Assembly: GCF_000003605.2 (NCBI RefSeq)
Contig: NW_003120423.1
Span: forward strand, 472,319-520,328
Direction of reading: 5' to 3'
DNA length: 48,010 bases
DNA from: Saccoglossus kowalevskii
Lineage: Eukaryota > Hemichordata > Enteropneusta > Harrimaniidae
A program made the position numbers and the translations under genes. The notes below the pieces were generated by a model. It did not search any database. It saw only the letters and a list, made by a program, of their open reading frames with translations, and was not told where the DNA came from. Below are positions 23,556 through 36,000 of the stretch, one piece after another. How positions within the stretch are numbered: position 1 is the stretch's first letter; every line of letters begins with the position of its first letter.

Positions 23556-26500
23556 AAAAATAAATAAAAAGGCATAAAAGGCAAAAACAGGGCAAGACGA
23601 AATGCGGTGATTATTACTCTCAAGAAACCCAATATTCACCGTCGATGCGATCACCCCCTTCTTTAGACGTATACAACTGTTGAACGAGTCGATACAGAAA
23701 GTCGCTACACGGCTCACATACAGTACTTCACGTCCTTCACTTTACAAGTTGTTTCACTTGCAACTTTATCTTTCTAATACGTGTTTTCTGAAACACGTTT
23801 CTTTGTGTGGGACACAATGCAGAGGTTGGTCTCACTATTCAAGCGTTTAAACTTCGACAAATTACACAGAGAGCGGAAGGATACACAAGACATCAGAGAG
23901 TAATTATGAGATTAGTGAAGATGGAATTTGAGTTTAAGTAACGACGGGAATACTTCTAAATTAGCCAAATGGCTTTGTTTTCCGGATTTGTAACAATTCT
24001 ATGTGTGTACCTAATTAACTACGGACACTTATTATAGTGGATCGAGTATAGAATGAACTTATTTAGTTATTCAGTCTCCGACGTAATCCAACTGCAGACT
24101 TCCCACTCTACAACGGGCTTGTAAAACAATTAACCCCCCAATTAGGACTTTAGGAAAGGATGTCGCTGCGATTACGGCGCCGGTTTGCGGAGTGAGGAAT
24201 ACCTTCCGTCTCATTGCGATCATTGCATTACCTTTATGATTTCACTTACATTTGTTCAGGGATACCTAATTCCACATGGATAGCTGTCACGTGATCGGAC
24301 ACCGCATTGTCTGGCCGGCCCAGTGAAATCGACGCTGATTTCGAGAAAACACTATTTAGTTCTCAATTGCGACTGACATTCGTTCATTTCCGTGTCAGAC
24401 TGTAGTGGTATTCGTCAATGAATCTGACACATTAGAACTCTAAGTTAGCGATGTTTATCAGTGTCAAATTCCCATGGATGGCGAGTTTGTTCTAGCAGGA
24501 AGCATTTTCAAGGCAACATGATTCATCAATTTCGACTAATTTTCATTTGTCATCGTATGTTTGACAAATTTGTGTGTTTATTTTGTTTTAATATTATTTT
24601 TGTATGTATATAAAGGGACGAAAAAGTGAACGTAAAGGCCTACTTATAACTAAAAAAATATATCCATTTCCAATAAATTTTACTCTAGGCCAAAATGATG
24701 TTGACTTCAAACAAGTTCGGGTCACCAGTTTGTTGTTGTTGTTGTTGTAGTTGTTGTTGTTGTTGTTGATGAGAAAATTGTGTTCATATTTACTGAATCA
24801 TTTTGTCAGTATTAGTACGGGCTTACCATTGGTTCCTGGAGGGGGGGGGGTGGTTATGCAATATCTCGAAATGTTGGCAGAAGACACAGAGTAACAAATT
24901 GTATATCATCATGGCCGATGAGGTAATTTCTCTTGATTTCGAATTAATTTCAAAGTTGGGATTTAATATTGCTTTTATTAATCTGTTATATAGTACTGCG
25001 ATTATAGTAGTTGAATAATATTCTTAAAATACGGGACTGTAACACAAAACAGAATGTTGTTTTCTGTATAAACATTAAAAAAAAACTATATTTCCATGAG
25101 ATCTATGACAAATTTTCTCAAAAACTACGAGACAGTGTGAATCGACATTATAGACATTCTCAGTGAGATGAGATACCCTGTGTTGCTTTATGTTAAACTT
25201 CGCCGAGCGATTTATTACTCAGTGCGCTTGTTCACCTCTACCGCGCCCACATACCTGTATTCTCACGATGTCGATCAAAAAAATAGTCACAGTGTTCTGT
25301 GGTATCCACGCAGGGGATGAGAATTGTGTTAAATAAATAAAGTCAACAAGATTGAACACCATGTATTCGCTAACGCGGGTACAAATAGTGTCAATAAAAT
25401 AGGAGTAAAATTACCAGACAAAACACGTGTTCAAGTTCCTTTTGAGATGCAACTTTTTCTACTCCTACGTGTTGAAAATATGTTTCCATTTATAATTGAG
25501 TGTGTATAATAGTTGGAATACAGATAAACCGGCCCAATGTCCCCACTCTGCTCAAAAACATATATTAACATAATCACCGTAATTAGAATGAATGAGTATT
25601 ATATTTTTAGTCAAACTCAATATAAATTGGCTATTTATAATTTTCTTGGTCATCTCTTTAATTAATAATGTGTGACCATTACCATGACTGTAATCATAAC
25701 ATGGGGTTTCTACTAGCAATTTGGGCCTATAATGTCAGTGCGTTAAATTGGATTTTCACTTTGAAATTGTGTGATCTTAAGAAACCCCTTCACTAACCCA
25801 TATTAAGTTTTTGATTCTGTACGGATGACGAGGAATCTTGTACAGAATCCTAAAATCGAAGTAAATGTTCTTGGGAGAGTACAATAACGAAACGCGTGCT
25901 TGATTTGGTGATTGAAGATCGCAAATTTCAGTGTATAGGCGAGAGTTTTGGCCAAACCAAATGATTTTTTCCTGGTGAATGGTGTGAATAAGTAGGATAT
26001 TTTTTATCACATTTCTGGCGTCACGGTGCCAAGCATAGACCTTACAGTAAACTGGAGAGTCTATGTTGCAAAGTATAAAATAATGTCCTCAACAATGAAA
26101 CAAAATTAATGAAACAATGAAACAAAATAAAATAAAAACGTATCGTTTACCATGTTCTTTTACACTTTTAATTAAGAATGAAAATAATACAGAAACGACC
26201 CAATCGTGGAAATAAAAATCAGTTCAAACCACAGCAGTGTTTTTTTATTATTATTGTAATATCATTATATTTTGTTAATTTTCCGGAGAATGACATGTTT
26301 TTAGCATCAACATTTGATATTCTGATTCTGGCCCTAATTTAATCAAAACCATACAGTGTTTATATTTAGCAATGACTTGCACACTTTTAAAATAATCTCA
26401 TCCAATCACAATAATTTATTCATGGCTCTGCAGTCATATAATATAATGTGCGCTATATGGTGATATGAAGAAAACAGGCCACGGTGTGTGCCTCCTGGAA

Positions 26501-26786
26501 TTTGACGGTAAAAACAATCATTACGACCGACAGCCTTGGTATTCATGACACGGTTTTTCACTTAACATAAAAACTAAATTGATGTCTATCTTACACAGCC
26601 GGCGCCCTAGTACCGATAAGATGGAAACAAAAGTAGTTCCATCTACGTCATGGGGGTCAGTGCATCTTTGTTAATCTACGATTTATATATTATATAAAGA
26701 ATTCCTTTCATATCTATGTTTTCAATGAAACATGTATTGCAACAGGGGGTTAAACCGTCACGATCGTCGGTCGACTGTGGCACCGC
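23556..26786. other. Intergenic, no gene recognised
   Basis: No gene recognised. Contains TCACGTGA at 24287-24294, a G10 run at 24841-24850 and the TTG microsatellite below. Open frames such as 24803-25018 and 25777-26010 (minus) have no recognised content. Confidence 0.6.
24729..24768 (+). repeat. (TTG)n microsatellite
   Basis: About 13 trinucleotides with one TAG interruption. Confidence 0.95.
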
Positions 26787-27014
26787 TTAGCGACTGTGGC
26801 GTCGCGTGACGCGGTGGTGCATAATGATTGTGGCGCTGCGTTACGAATTTAGCGCTGTAAGACAACTGGGGCGCTGGATGAAGATTGTGTCTCTGCGCGG
26901 CGACTGAGTGTAGCGTCGCGTGACGTAGTGGTGCATAATGATTGTGGCGCTGCGTTACGAATTTAGCGCTGTATGACAACTGGGGCGCTGCATGAAGATT
27001 GTGTCTCTGCGCGG
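26787..27014. repeat. Two tandem 114-bp copies of a GCGCTG-rich unit
   Basis: Copies at 26787-26900 and 26901-27014 are nearly identical, sharing GTGGCGCTGCGTTACGAA and GATTGTGTCTCTGCGCGG. Each unit itself looks like a decayed minisatellite of TGTGGCGCTGCG-like words. As 114 is 38 codons the minus strand stays open over both copies (26758-27042), giving a repeated His-rich peptide that I regard as a by-product. The C+G and CpG content is well above the flanks. Confidence 0.85.
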
Positions 27015-27536
27015 CGTGACAATTATAGCGAATATATTGCATGTGAGTTCAATGAAGTAAGAACTGCGGCCGAGACTTGGAGGCGTATGCCTGAAAGTCA
27101 CAAGTTGAGTTGACAGGAACATGTTTGTTAATCGTTTGAACTCCACAGAGACGTAATGTAAAGTGTCACATAATAGAGATGGGATATGTGATGCGTGTCT
27201 TACAACAAGTTAAAGAAAGTGACAGGAGAATGTTTGTTATTAATTATGTAAAAAAAAATAGCGGTGGGTGATTGCTAGCCATATCCAAAAAAAAAAAAAC
27301 CTTTGAGATTGCCTCTTTCCATTGCATCTTATATTTGGAAACGTAATTCAACAAGAGACTCGGACGTGATTTGTTTCAAATTTGTATCTGTGCCGAACCC
27401 CCCCCCCCCAATTGTGTTTATTATATACTAAATGACTTTGTCGAGCGGAGCTTATCATATTAGTGATTTTCCGTCGGTGGCCACGTCAACTTTTTTGCTT
27501 TTTGACTTTTTCTTGAAAACATGGTATACCTTGTAT
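27015..27536. other. Intergenic, no gene recognised
   Basis: Nothing gene-like. Includes a run of 12 C at 27398-27409. Confidence 0.6.
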
Positions 27537-27796
27537 CTTTAATTCTCAAATGTTGATGAATATTTTTGTCATTTTTGGTAAAAAGTGATATTTTCGACTT
27601 CTTGCCTCGATGTTGAACATATAAGTACATTTGGATGGATCTCTCTTTTGTTCATTTTTATGACACCTTTAATTCTCTGATTTTGATGAATATTTTTTGG
27701 TAAAAAGTGATATATTTTCGACTCCTTCGCAAGTTTGATTGCTGTGATATTATACATATAGGTACCTCATGTGAAATTGAACTGATCTCTGATTTA
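27537..27796 (+). repeat. Tandem duplication, unit about 130 bp
   Basis: CTTTAATTCTC at 27537 and again at 27667. Both are followed by TTGATGAATATTTTT and GGTAAAAAGTGATAT and then TTTTCGACT and ACATATA. Copies differ by small indels, so the duplication is older than the one at 30871. Confidence 0.75.
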
Positions 27797-30700
27797 TTTA
27801 TTTTGTGTTTAAATCTTCTGTTCTTTAATTGAAATGTGCATTGCTAACAGCGGAGCTATCCCAGCCGAGAGGCTGCTTGTTTATATATTACAATATTATA
27901 ATTTTCGAATCTGCGGAGGATAAAAAAAAACATGATATTCATATATGACACAGAAATAATGCTGACATAATTAATTTTAATATCCATATTTTGTTCTATG
28001 TTAGTCTGAGTGACCTCAAGTGAACATTGTTAGATGTGTCGTAGTATATATTTAAATAGTGTTGGTTACACGATGTGAGATCTTGGGACTCTATCACATA
28101 TGAAAACACTAAATATACATATTTTTTCTGTTTTAGTTATTCAGTTGGTTAGAGGATTTCAAATTTTGCGTTTGCCTTCTTTGGAAAGGTTCGCGCTATG
28201 TAGGTGGCGTGTGTTCTGACAAAAAAAGAAGGCCCGGTCTGTTCATATTGTAATTTTGTTCTCGGACAATGGTGCCAGAGGTGTTAAATACATGAGTAGG
28301 CTTAATTACGTGGCTAGCACCCTATCTGACACATTGTTACGAGAGAACAAAACACACTCTCAACAACCCCAGACGTTTTCTTTATAGATAAGCAAGACAC
28401 ACACATAGAAAAAGTTTCACAGGAAACTTAGTAGTACTCTCGGAGCCATTTGGGCTTGAGCTCTCGTCTTAAACCGTAAAACTCGAGTTGAGAGGATAAC
28501 TAAATTGCATAATGGTTCACCAGTGCTAACATTTACTAGTATAATAAAGTGGTTCCAAATCTCAGATAAACAGACCGACTATTGTTTTATAAAATGTTAC
28601 TAATAGTAAAATATGCAAAGCGATCGAAAAATGCATTTCTGCAATTTTCATGGTAATTTGAGCGTTTTTTTAGTATGTTCCGTTTGTGACAGAGCTCCGA
28701 AATGTGAAGACTGTCTCTATATAACAAAAGGAAAACCATTTTATGGATACGACTGACCACGAACCTGCAAATATACCTTAAAGAATTTGATTTGAATGTA
28801 GATTACTGTTTTTTTTTAAATTGCGTAATTTGCATTTCCGTTTATATAAAAACCGCTGCTCTGCCAATATCTATAGAAATATCAAATGGGTATTGTATTC
28901 GTCACTGTTTTCAATATTTTTTTTTATTTCTATCGTTCCTTTGCTCTGTGTAAAGTTTGCATTCCATCAGATCATGGGCTTGATACAATACCTTCTCCGC
29001 CAACATATTAGTTCATCTCGTATAGTGACTACATATGGTACGTAATGTCACTATTCGCCGAGTTAATCTACATAACAGGCTGAGTTTGGTGAACGATGCC
29101 ACTGTCCCACGGATCGCAAATGTTCGGTGAAGTAAAATATGATTGAACAAGCCGGGGTGAGTAACATCGTGATAAAAGTTGGCGTCATTGCTACTCCCGG
29201 TAGAGATGAGGCCAATCTAATTAAAATTACATCTATTATATTTTGACTGTTGGGTATATTTTTTCACTTTTCTTTTCTTAGTAACCTATGTCATTTTTAT
29301 TTTGATTGTGATAACCATGCCACACGACAGTGTCCAACGTATCGGACGCAATGAGAGATAACATAACATTTTGTTTTCATTCTCTAAACTTCATAATATT
29401 AAAAATGCACAACGATGTGTTTAATTTATGTCTGTTTTGTTGGGTTTCAGGAAATGCTTCTTGATTTGTTAGGACCAAGTATAGCACGCATGGTACGAAT
29501 TCAACTTGTCACTAATAGTGTGTGCTTAGTGTGTGCATGGAAATATAGCCATGGTCTATATCCCTTTACAATGTACGCGGTTTATGTAAGAAGTTACGTA
29601 CTAATTTGCATAATTTAATTAAAGCGTCACGAACGTATATGGAACGCTTGTAGAATTCATTTTGTTTCCACGAAACTCAACGCGCTATTTTTTGTAAACG
29701 ATTGAATCATTGTCTATTGATTCATATATCACTCTCACTATGACCCAGCTACCCAACAAGTCTGTTCAGTCGGTAGACCTTGTGGCTCAAGACGCTATCT
29801 CGTCGCCTGGCATTATACTTTGAATTGTTGGTTTGCGTAATGTTTTTTTTAAACAAATCAAATGTTACCTGGCTTAGTCCCCATGTATATCCGTCCGTCG
29901 TTCTGTCAATACCATTATCTGACATTAGAACCCTTGGTTGGTAATTCGAAACTTCCCGTGGGGAGATGGTAGAAAATGTTCTTCACTTAGTTTTCAGCTA
30001 GAAGTTTTCTTTAAGAAGAAATTTTGTACAGTAACAAGGTACACAATTTGTTAAGTGATTCAATATGGAAGACTGTCGGACATTTTGTTCCATTTTGTCA
30101 GAGACCATTTTACATGCATGGGTTGGTTTTATTTTAAAACCTGGTATGAAATGTCGCCATAAACGCCATATTTGGCCATTATTTAATGATTACTTTATGA
30201 ACTAATAAAACATATCATAAATCATGTGGTGGGCTGTATGATTTCTGAAAATTTTTCGCCATGAGTGTTGAATGTTCGGACGACTCGGTGGAGGATTTTA
30301 ATCCGGGGAGGTGAGGGCAACTTGAAGATGAAAGATGTTTGAAAATTGTCACTAACTCACAATGTTTTTTTTTTGAATAATTAAACTAGACAGCTACTTT
30401 CGGAATCTTTGATGTTTGATTTTGACAAGGGCGTGTGTTTGACGTAATAATGATAGACATGGCTGCCCGACTATTGGCATCCTAGGTACGTATGCTCCCT
30501 GAGAAAGAATTCTATCCTTGACAAGTAAAATAGTAGTTAAAAGTTATAAATCCAGGCACATTTGTTCCAGTGAACACTCGCCTCGCTTGGTACCAAATAC
30601 CTATATTCAAACGTATTTCGAATGAAGCCCATCATGACGTGGAACGTATGTCATTTATATTGCCACTAACCCTACATCAGACGAAACCCTTCCGTGGTTT

Positions 30701-30870
30701 CAGCTTGAGCTTACAACCAATGAAACGAATTGCTTGGGTACATGGGCACCGTTGTCATGCATTTGTCATGTTTATGGCGTATGTCAATTTTAAATGAACA
30801 ATCGTGGTCAAATCACTTTAATTAGGCAGCTAACATCGTCATTATTTTTATGAGGTCGTGGTAGATACAG
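27797..30870. other. Intergenic, no gene recognised
   Basis: No gene recognised. AACAAGCCGGGGTGAG at 29146-29161 also occurs at 22413-22428. Confidence 0.6.
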
Positions 30871-31146
30871 ACAAAAATGCCGCAAAAATGCCCATGTGAT
30901 TTACAGAATATCGGCTTTGCGCATAGTAGATATGACAGTACGAAAGAGCGCCCCAATTGCGAATTACAATATCTCGTTTGAACATCTGAATCTACATTTA
31001 CAGTGTTCACAAAAATGCCGCAAAAATGCCCATGTGATTTACAGAATATCGGCTTTGCGCATAGTAGATATGACAGTACAAAAGAGCGCCCCAATTGCGA
31101 ATTACAATATCTCGTTTGAACACCTGAATCTACATTTACAGTGTTC
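30871..31146. repeat. Recent tandem duplication of a 138-bp unit
   Basis: Copies at 30871-31008 and 31009-31146 differ at about two positions (GTACGAAAG/GTACAAAAG and GAACATCTG/GAACACCTG). 138 bp is 46 codons, so open frames run through both copies on both strands (30896-31177 plus, 30822-31148 minus) with duplicated peptides. I treat these as artefacts of the repeat. Confidence 0.9.
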
Positions 31147-32920
31147 ACGAATATTCGCAGTTAACAACAACGGGTAATCCGAAATTATCGTAAAAATCGA
31201 ACAATCAAATGTTGTTGGATAAAATTTGACATCAAAATTGTTATTAGGTAACCTTTTACTGTTTTTGATATAGCATAAATATACTAAAAATCTGTCAACA
31301 TTGTCAAAATAGAAATTATATTATCGAAGAACATGAACTATAGAGAACTTTCGACAAACGCAAAAGTTAGACTATATTATGCTTATTATACACAGTTGCA
31401 AGACTAATATCTAATAGACGACACTGACGCCAATACTTCGACGCATGCGTAATACCACCATTCACGTCGTGGCGCATTGTACTAGTATCGTTATATTTGC
31501 CAAACATGTTAGGCCTTGGTCAAAGGTTTCATGGCTCTGTGAAAATAAAAAAGTTTGGTGTATTTATTATGTAAATGTATTGATGGCGCCAGGAACTCGA
31601 TCGAAATACGCGGCACTAGAAGATAAAAGAGCAGAAATCTCGTCCCGTAACTATCCATCATCGTTATGATATGCAAATGAGACAATAAAATTGACTCCAA
31701 TCGTTGAGAGGCCACGGTGTCATGAATTGAACATGCCCCTGAATGCGGAATGACGTCACGCTCTACTGAAGCATGTACTCTAAACCCCTCGTGAACAGGG
31801 ACGGTGTGTATCCTGCTCCGTCGATACCGTGTGACGTCATTCCGCGAAAACACTTCAAATAAAGTTCTAAAATTGATAAGAAAACTAAAGATGAACTAAG
31901 AATTTAGAGATGTGCATCTTGCATCTGGACGATAGATTAACGATACTTCCACGGCAATTTCAAGGCGTTCACCACCCCAAAATTCTACTCAGTAAAATAA
32001 TCACATTTAGTCATTGTAATTGTAATTATGCATTTAAAAATGTCAATAAAAAGGCAATCACAATAATTTTGCAGAAAGGGTTGGTGAATCAATGACACCG
32101 AGTATAATCCTGTGATAAATTGTGTAATACCCAAACGTATATTGTTTATAAAGTGTCTAGTATTATGGGAAACATCCCCTACAGTAACCATGTTTCAACT
32201 GTGCATTAACCTACTACTATTGTGAACATTTTTTATAGAAAGATACAATGGTTCTACCCCGTGTACACACTTGCATACGTGAACACGAAGTCTCTGCGGT
32301 CACAGTCCCTCTGACTGTGCTGCGGTATAACGTTCGCTACTGAAGCTTGGTAAACGTTAATTAAAGTGTCATTGCAACGTGTCCTGGTCGACGTGGGACT
32401 CACGCGACTTATACGACGCGTTTAAAATACATTGTTTGTTTACACGAACGCGCGCTGTATAGCGACAATAACTATAATATATGTTGATTAATATCAATGG
32501 TTATACATTCAACTGTTACGGTACGGTATATCGTGGTAGAAACGAACTCATTCATATACTGTATACGATAAGATAGAATAATATTATTTTTTTTTTACCG
32601 GATTAGTATTACACTGCGACTTCCGACACCATTTGTAACTTATCATAACGACTTGGTGGTAGGCACCATACATGTCATAAGTCTCCATAGTCTGGTGCAT
32701 TTGGCACCTCTGGCGAACTAGTCACGTGAGAGAAATGTGCGCTAATGCAACTATATGTGTTATCATGGTTTTATAACAGTATCGCTCTACATCGACGAAC
32801 AAGAAATAAAAAAAAAACGTTTCATGCATATCAAAAATCAATATTTCTGGTATGAACACAAGTGTTAAATATAGATGAGGCAGGTGAATCTGCATCTGTG
32901 TGTGATTTTGTAAAAAAAAA
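31147..32920. other. Intergenic, no gene recognised
   Basis: No gene recognised. Contains the CRE inverted repeat listed separately, a small hairpin near 32299-32317 (CACAGTC, CCTCT, GACTGTG) and TCACGTGA at 32722-32729. Confidence 0.6.
31745..31845. repeat. 15-bp perfect inverted repeat, each arm containing a CRE
   Basis: GCGGAATGACGTCAC at 31745-31759 and its exact reverse complement GTGACGTCATTCCGC at 31831-31845, with 71 bp between. Each arm holds the full cAMP-response palindrome TGACGTCA. Identity stops sharply at both sides of each arm and I see no target-site duplication. Confidence 0.8.
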
Positions 32921-33074
32921 ACGGGGAGGGGGCATTCATTTTCGTTGTCGGGATAGGGGCACAGGTATGAAGTAGGTACCGTCCGTGCGCCTCAATCAAA
33001 GGGGGGGGGGGGTAATTCATATTGGTTGTCGGGGCACGGACCTGAAGTACGTACCGTCCGCGCGCCTCAATCAC
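32921..33074 (+). repeat. Two tandem copies of a G-run-led unit (about 75-80 bp)
   Basis: Each copy begins with a G-rich run (GGGGAGGGGG; then 12 G at 33001-33012), followed by ATTCAT, GTTGTCGGG, GAAGTA.GTACCGTCCG and GCGCCTCAATCA. It resembles the tail of a dispersed repeat, but the family is not identified. Confidence 0.7.
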
Positions 33075-36000
33075 TCGATCCAAGGTACCTGTAATACCTT
33101 TAGCATTAGGTTCACTTGGCTCGTATCCTCAGTGACCGAAAGGTTATAACAACGCATATTGTGAGTTGTGTGTAGTTAAACATATAAGAGCGTAATTCCG
33201 TTATTCATGGTCACTTCAAATTGTGATTATGCCGTTGTTGTTGTATTTTTCTCAGATACCCGTTGCGATACAATCAGTAAGAAAAGTGCCGTTGATCAGG
33301 CCACTTGACTCAAACACGTGAAACATAATCTACGAGTTTGTCGAGTGTTCCCCCATCCATTCAGAACAAGTTTAGATTTTCAGACCTGTTTTAAAAATTC
33401 CGACAAGAATCGACTGACAAATGATTCAAATAAGTTTTCTTCAATTCGTCTTTTCCAGAATCGGTGTGCAAATGATCTATTTGAAATAATTTTCCTTATA
33501 ACCGTTTCCCCCCTTGAATCGGTTTGAAAATGATCTTCTCCCAGTGGAGTGGAACACGTGTCGAGACAAGAAGAAAAATTCCATGTTCGCTTCAGACACA
33601 TTTCATTGTAGACGGCTTGGTAGGTGGCGTTGAGGAGATGATATTCGCAGCTGTAACTGTGAAATATGCCGTTTCACTTATCCGTCATAGTTGATTTTCT
33701 CAAAGTCAACCTTCAAAGTTAGGCACAATAATCGAACGTTGCAAATTTTGGTTTCCGTTTTCTAGAACTTTTGTTTTGAACTTGGAAGTTATTTTACCAA
33801 TTGGGTTTATACATGGAGGTAGAGTTAGAGATTTTTTCTTAATTTGTTACCTCTATTATCTATGGATTAACCTAATTATATCTATCACCGATAAATAAAT
33901 AAATAGTTAGAAGTGTGACGTAACGCATTTGTTATTATTCCTTCCCGCGCCGTGGAACTTAAATGAGCACGTTTCTTACATGTCATCGTCTTCTAGTATC
34001 TTGGCATACCTATGCATCAATTTTCAGCTCGTAATTGAGTTGAAACCCAATCGAATTAGATAACATAACTGCATTTCTTTCCGATATGTTAATCACTCAA
34101 CGGTCGCCATGCCAACAGGTGAAAGCGAGGCGATTGATCCCGAACAGAATACCATATTCAGAGACCTTGTTACTGACAAGAATACCAAACGACCATGTAA
34201 CCATATATTTCATACCAAGTAAATGATTGAAAAAAAATACACAAAGTTATGACCCAGTAAATATGAAGAGTTTTGTTGGTAATTTAAACTTGTTGCTTAT
34301 TTCTGGTACCTTGGAGTGAAACAAGTCCCCTGGAGGTCAATTGAGGTGATCGTGTATAATCTGACGATTGACATGGTTTGTATATTGTTCACGTGTACAT
34401 GATGTTTAATTTACATATTTGGATATTAAATACAATCAAGTCTATCGAACAAGTGAAATTCAAAAAAAGAAAATTCACATTGAATAGTATTATCATTTGT
34501 AAGTAACACCACCCGCGAGTATATGCACTGATCTCGTTTACTGAGAGGGAGGGGTGGGCTTTATCTACAGTTGGTTGGTTGTCTGAGTTCTACAGGAAAA
34601 TCCTATTTAAGCGCAAGAAAAATAAGTCGGTAATGTTCTTAATTGATGGATGTACTGTACCCCACTCCACAAATACACGGTGTGTTCTTGTAACAAACAC
34701 GGAACACTATGGTACAATATGGATCTGGGCGTTCGTCTTCAAGCCGAATACGAAGTATGCACCCATTCTCACATCATTTTCAACAATGGTAGTATTCATA
34801 TCATATCGTTTATTAGTTGTCTGAGATCAAAGCGAATGTTCCCATCTTAGAAACCATCGCTATAACAAAGATTTTAAGCTTTTGTCTATCGACAAACTGT
34901 TCGGGCATCCCGTTTCTTCGTCTTCTTCATTGCTGATATCTCATGAACCAATAACAATGAAAGTATAAAAAAAAATGATAATAATCTTCGATTCGACCCT
35001 AATCAGGCTTTTTAAAGGGCACGTGGTCGGAAATACTAAATAAAAATAAATGTCGGCGAAACTACAGTAAGTAATTTACACATTTTAATTTGAAGTAAAT
35101 TTCTGATTTCACCCATGCATCAATTGATCAGTAGCTCTCGAAAAATGTAGTTCCGGCGTGGCATTATCAAGTTTACCCTTCTAACCACCATTGTCAACAG
35201 TTTTCACCTTGAATTTCCCTATAATATTTCTTATTATTACCAACGACTTTTAAATCTTTTCCCCCAAAACAATTTTGAAATTTACACAAATTTGTACCAT
35301 AATTCTCGTGAGAAAACAACACGTGTCACTTCGTTATATATATAAAATCTACAAGACAGCAAAGATAGAGCAAAGCACAGTAGATTCACTGACTTGGAAC
35401 ATTTCCCCGCGGAAATCATTCCTCGATATCCTATCACCCATAAGATAAACGAGCGCTGTCACATCTCGCGCCAATGGAATAGTAATGTATCATTCCTCTT
35501 TAGTCACTGATACTAAAATTAACATTATTGGAAGGCACCCCGAATAATGGATAACTCTCGGCAATCTGAGCCCACATTAACGGAGGCGTCAAAACACAAT
35601 GGTTTGTTAGTTTCCGCGTGACTTCGCCTCGAAAATAAACACCAATCACGGACAAATGCAATGACACGTCACGGTGTTGACCTAACGGGACGTACAGGCC
35701 GAAGTTTGGAGGGGTGGGGTGTCCCTGCTCTATATGAACAAAATAAATGAAAATGAAAATATGTCAACAATAAGAGACGTGTTGGTTTCTTTAACAGAGT
35801 GGTGGCATGTGTGAGGATTATTTAGAAGTCTGTCCATTTCAAGTCCCAATAACTTCTCCCACACAGTCACTGATTCTGACAATTCGCATTCTATTTGTTA
35901 ATGTTAGTGAATAAAAAAAAGTTTATCTCCCCGATAGTTTGCATAACCTGATCACGATTCCCCTTTGACGAAGCTGCCTCAGACAACACTGGAAACACGA

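Noticed and set aside
25813-25849. Hairpin GATTCTGTAC / GTACAGAATC, considered as a small RNA or terminator
   Set aside because: A 10-bp stem with a 17-base loop is expected several times by chance in a window of this size and nothing else supports it.
26758-27042. His-rich repetitive protein on the minus strand
   Set aside because: The duplicated peptide follows from the 114-bp tandem repeat (38 codons); no promoter, splice or domain evidence.
30822-31177. Open frames of 93 and 108 codons on opposite strands
   Set aside because: Both are created by the 138-bp tandem duplication.
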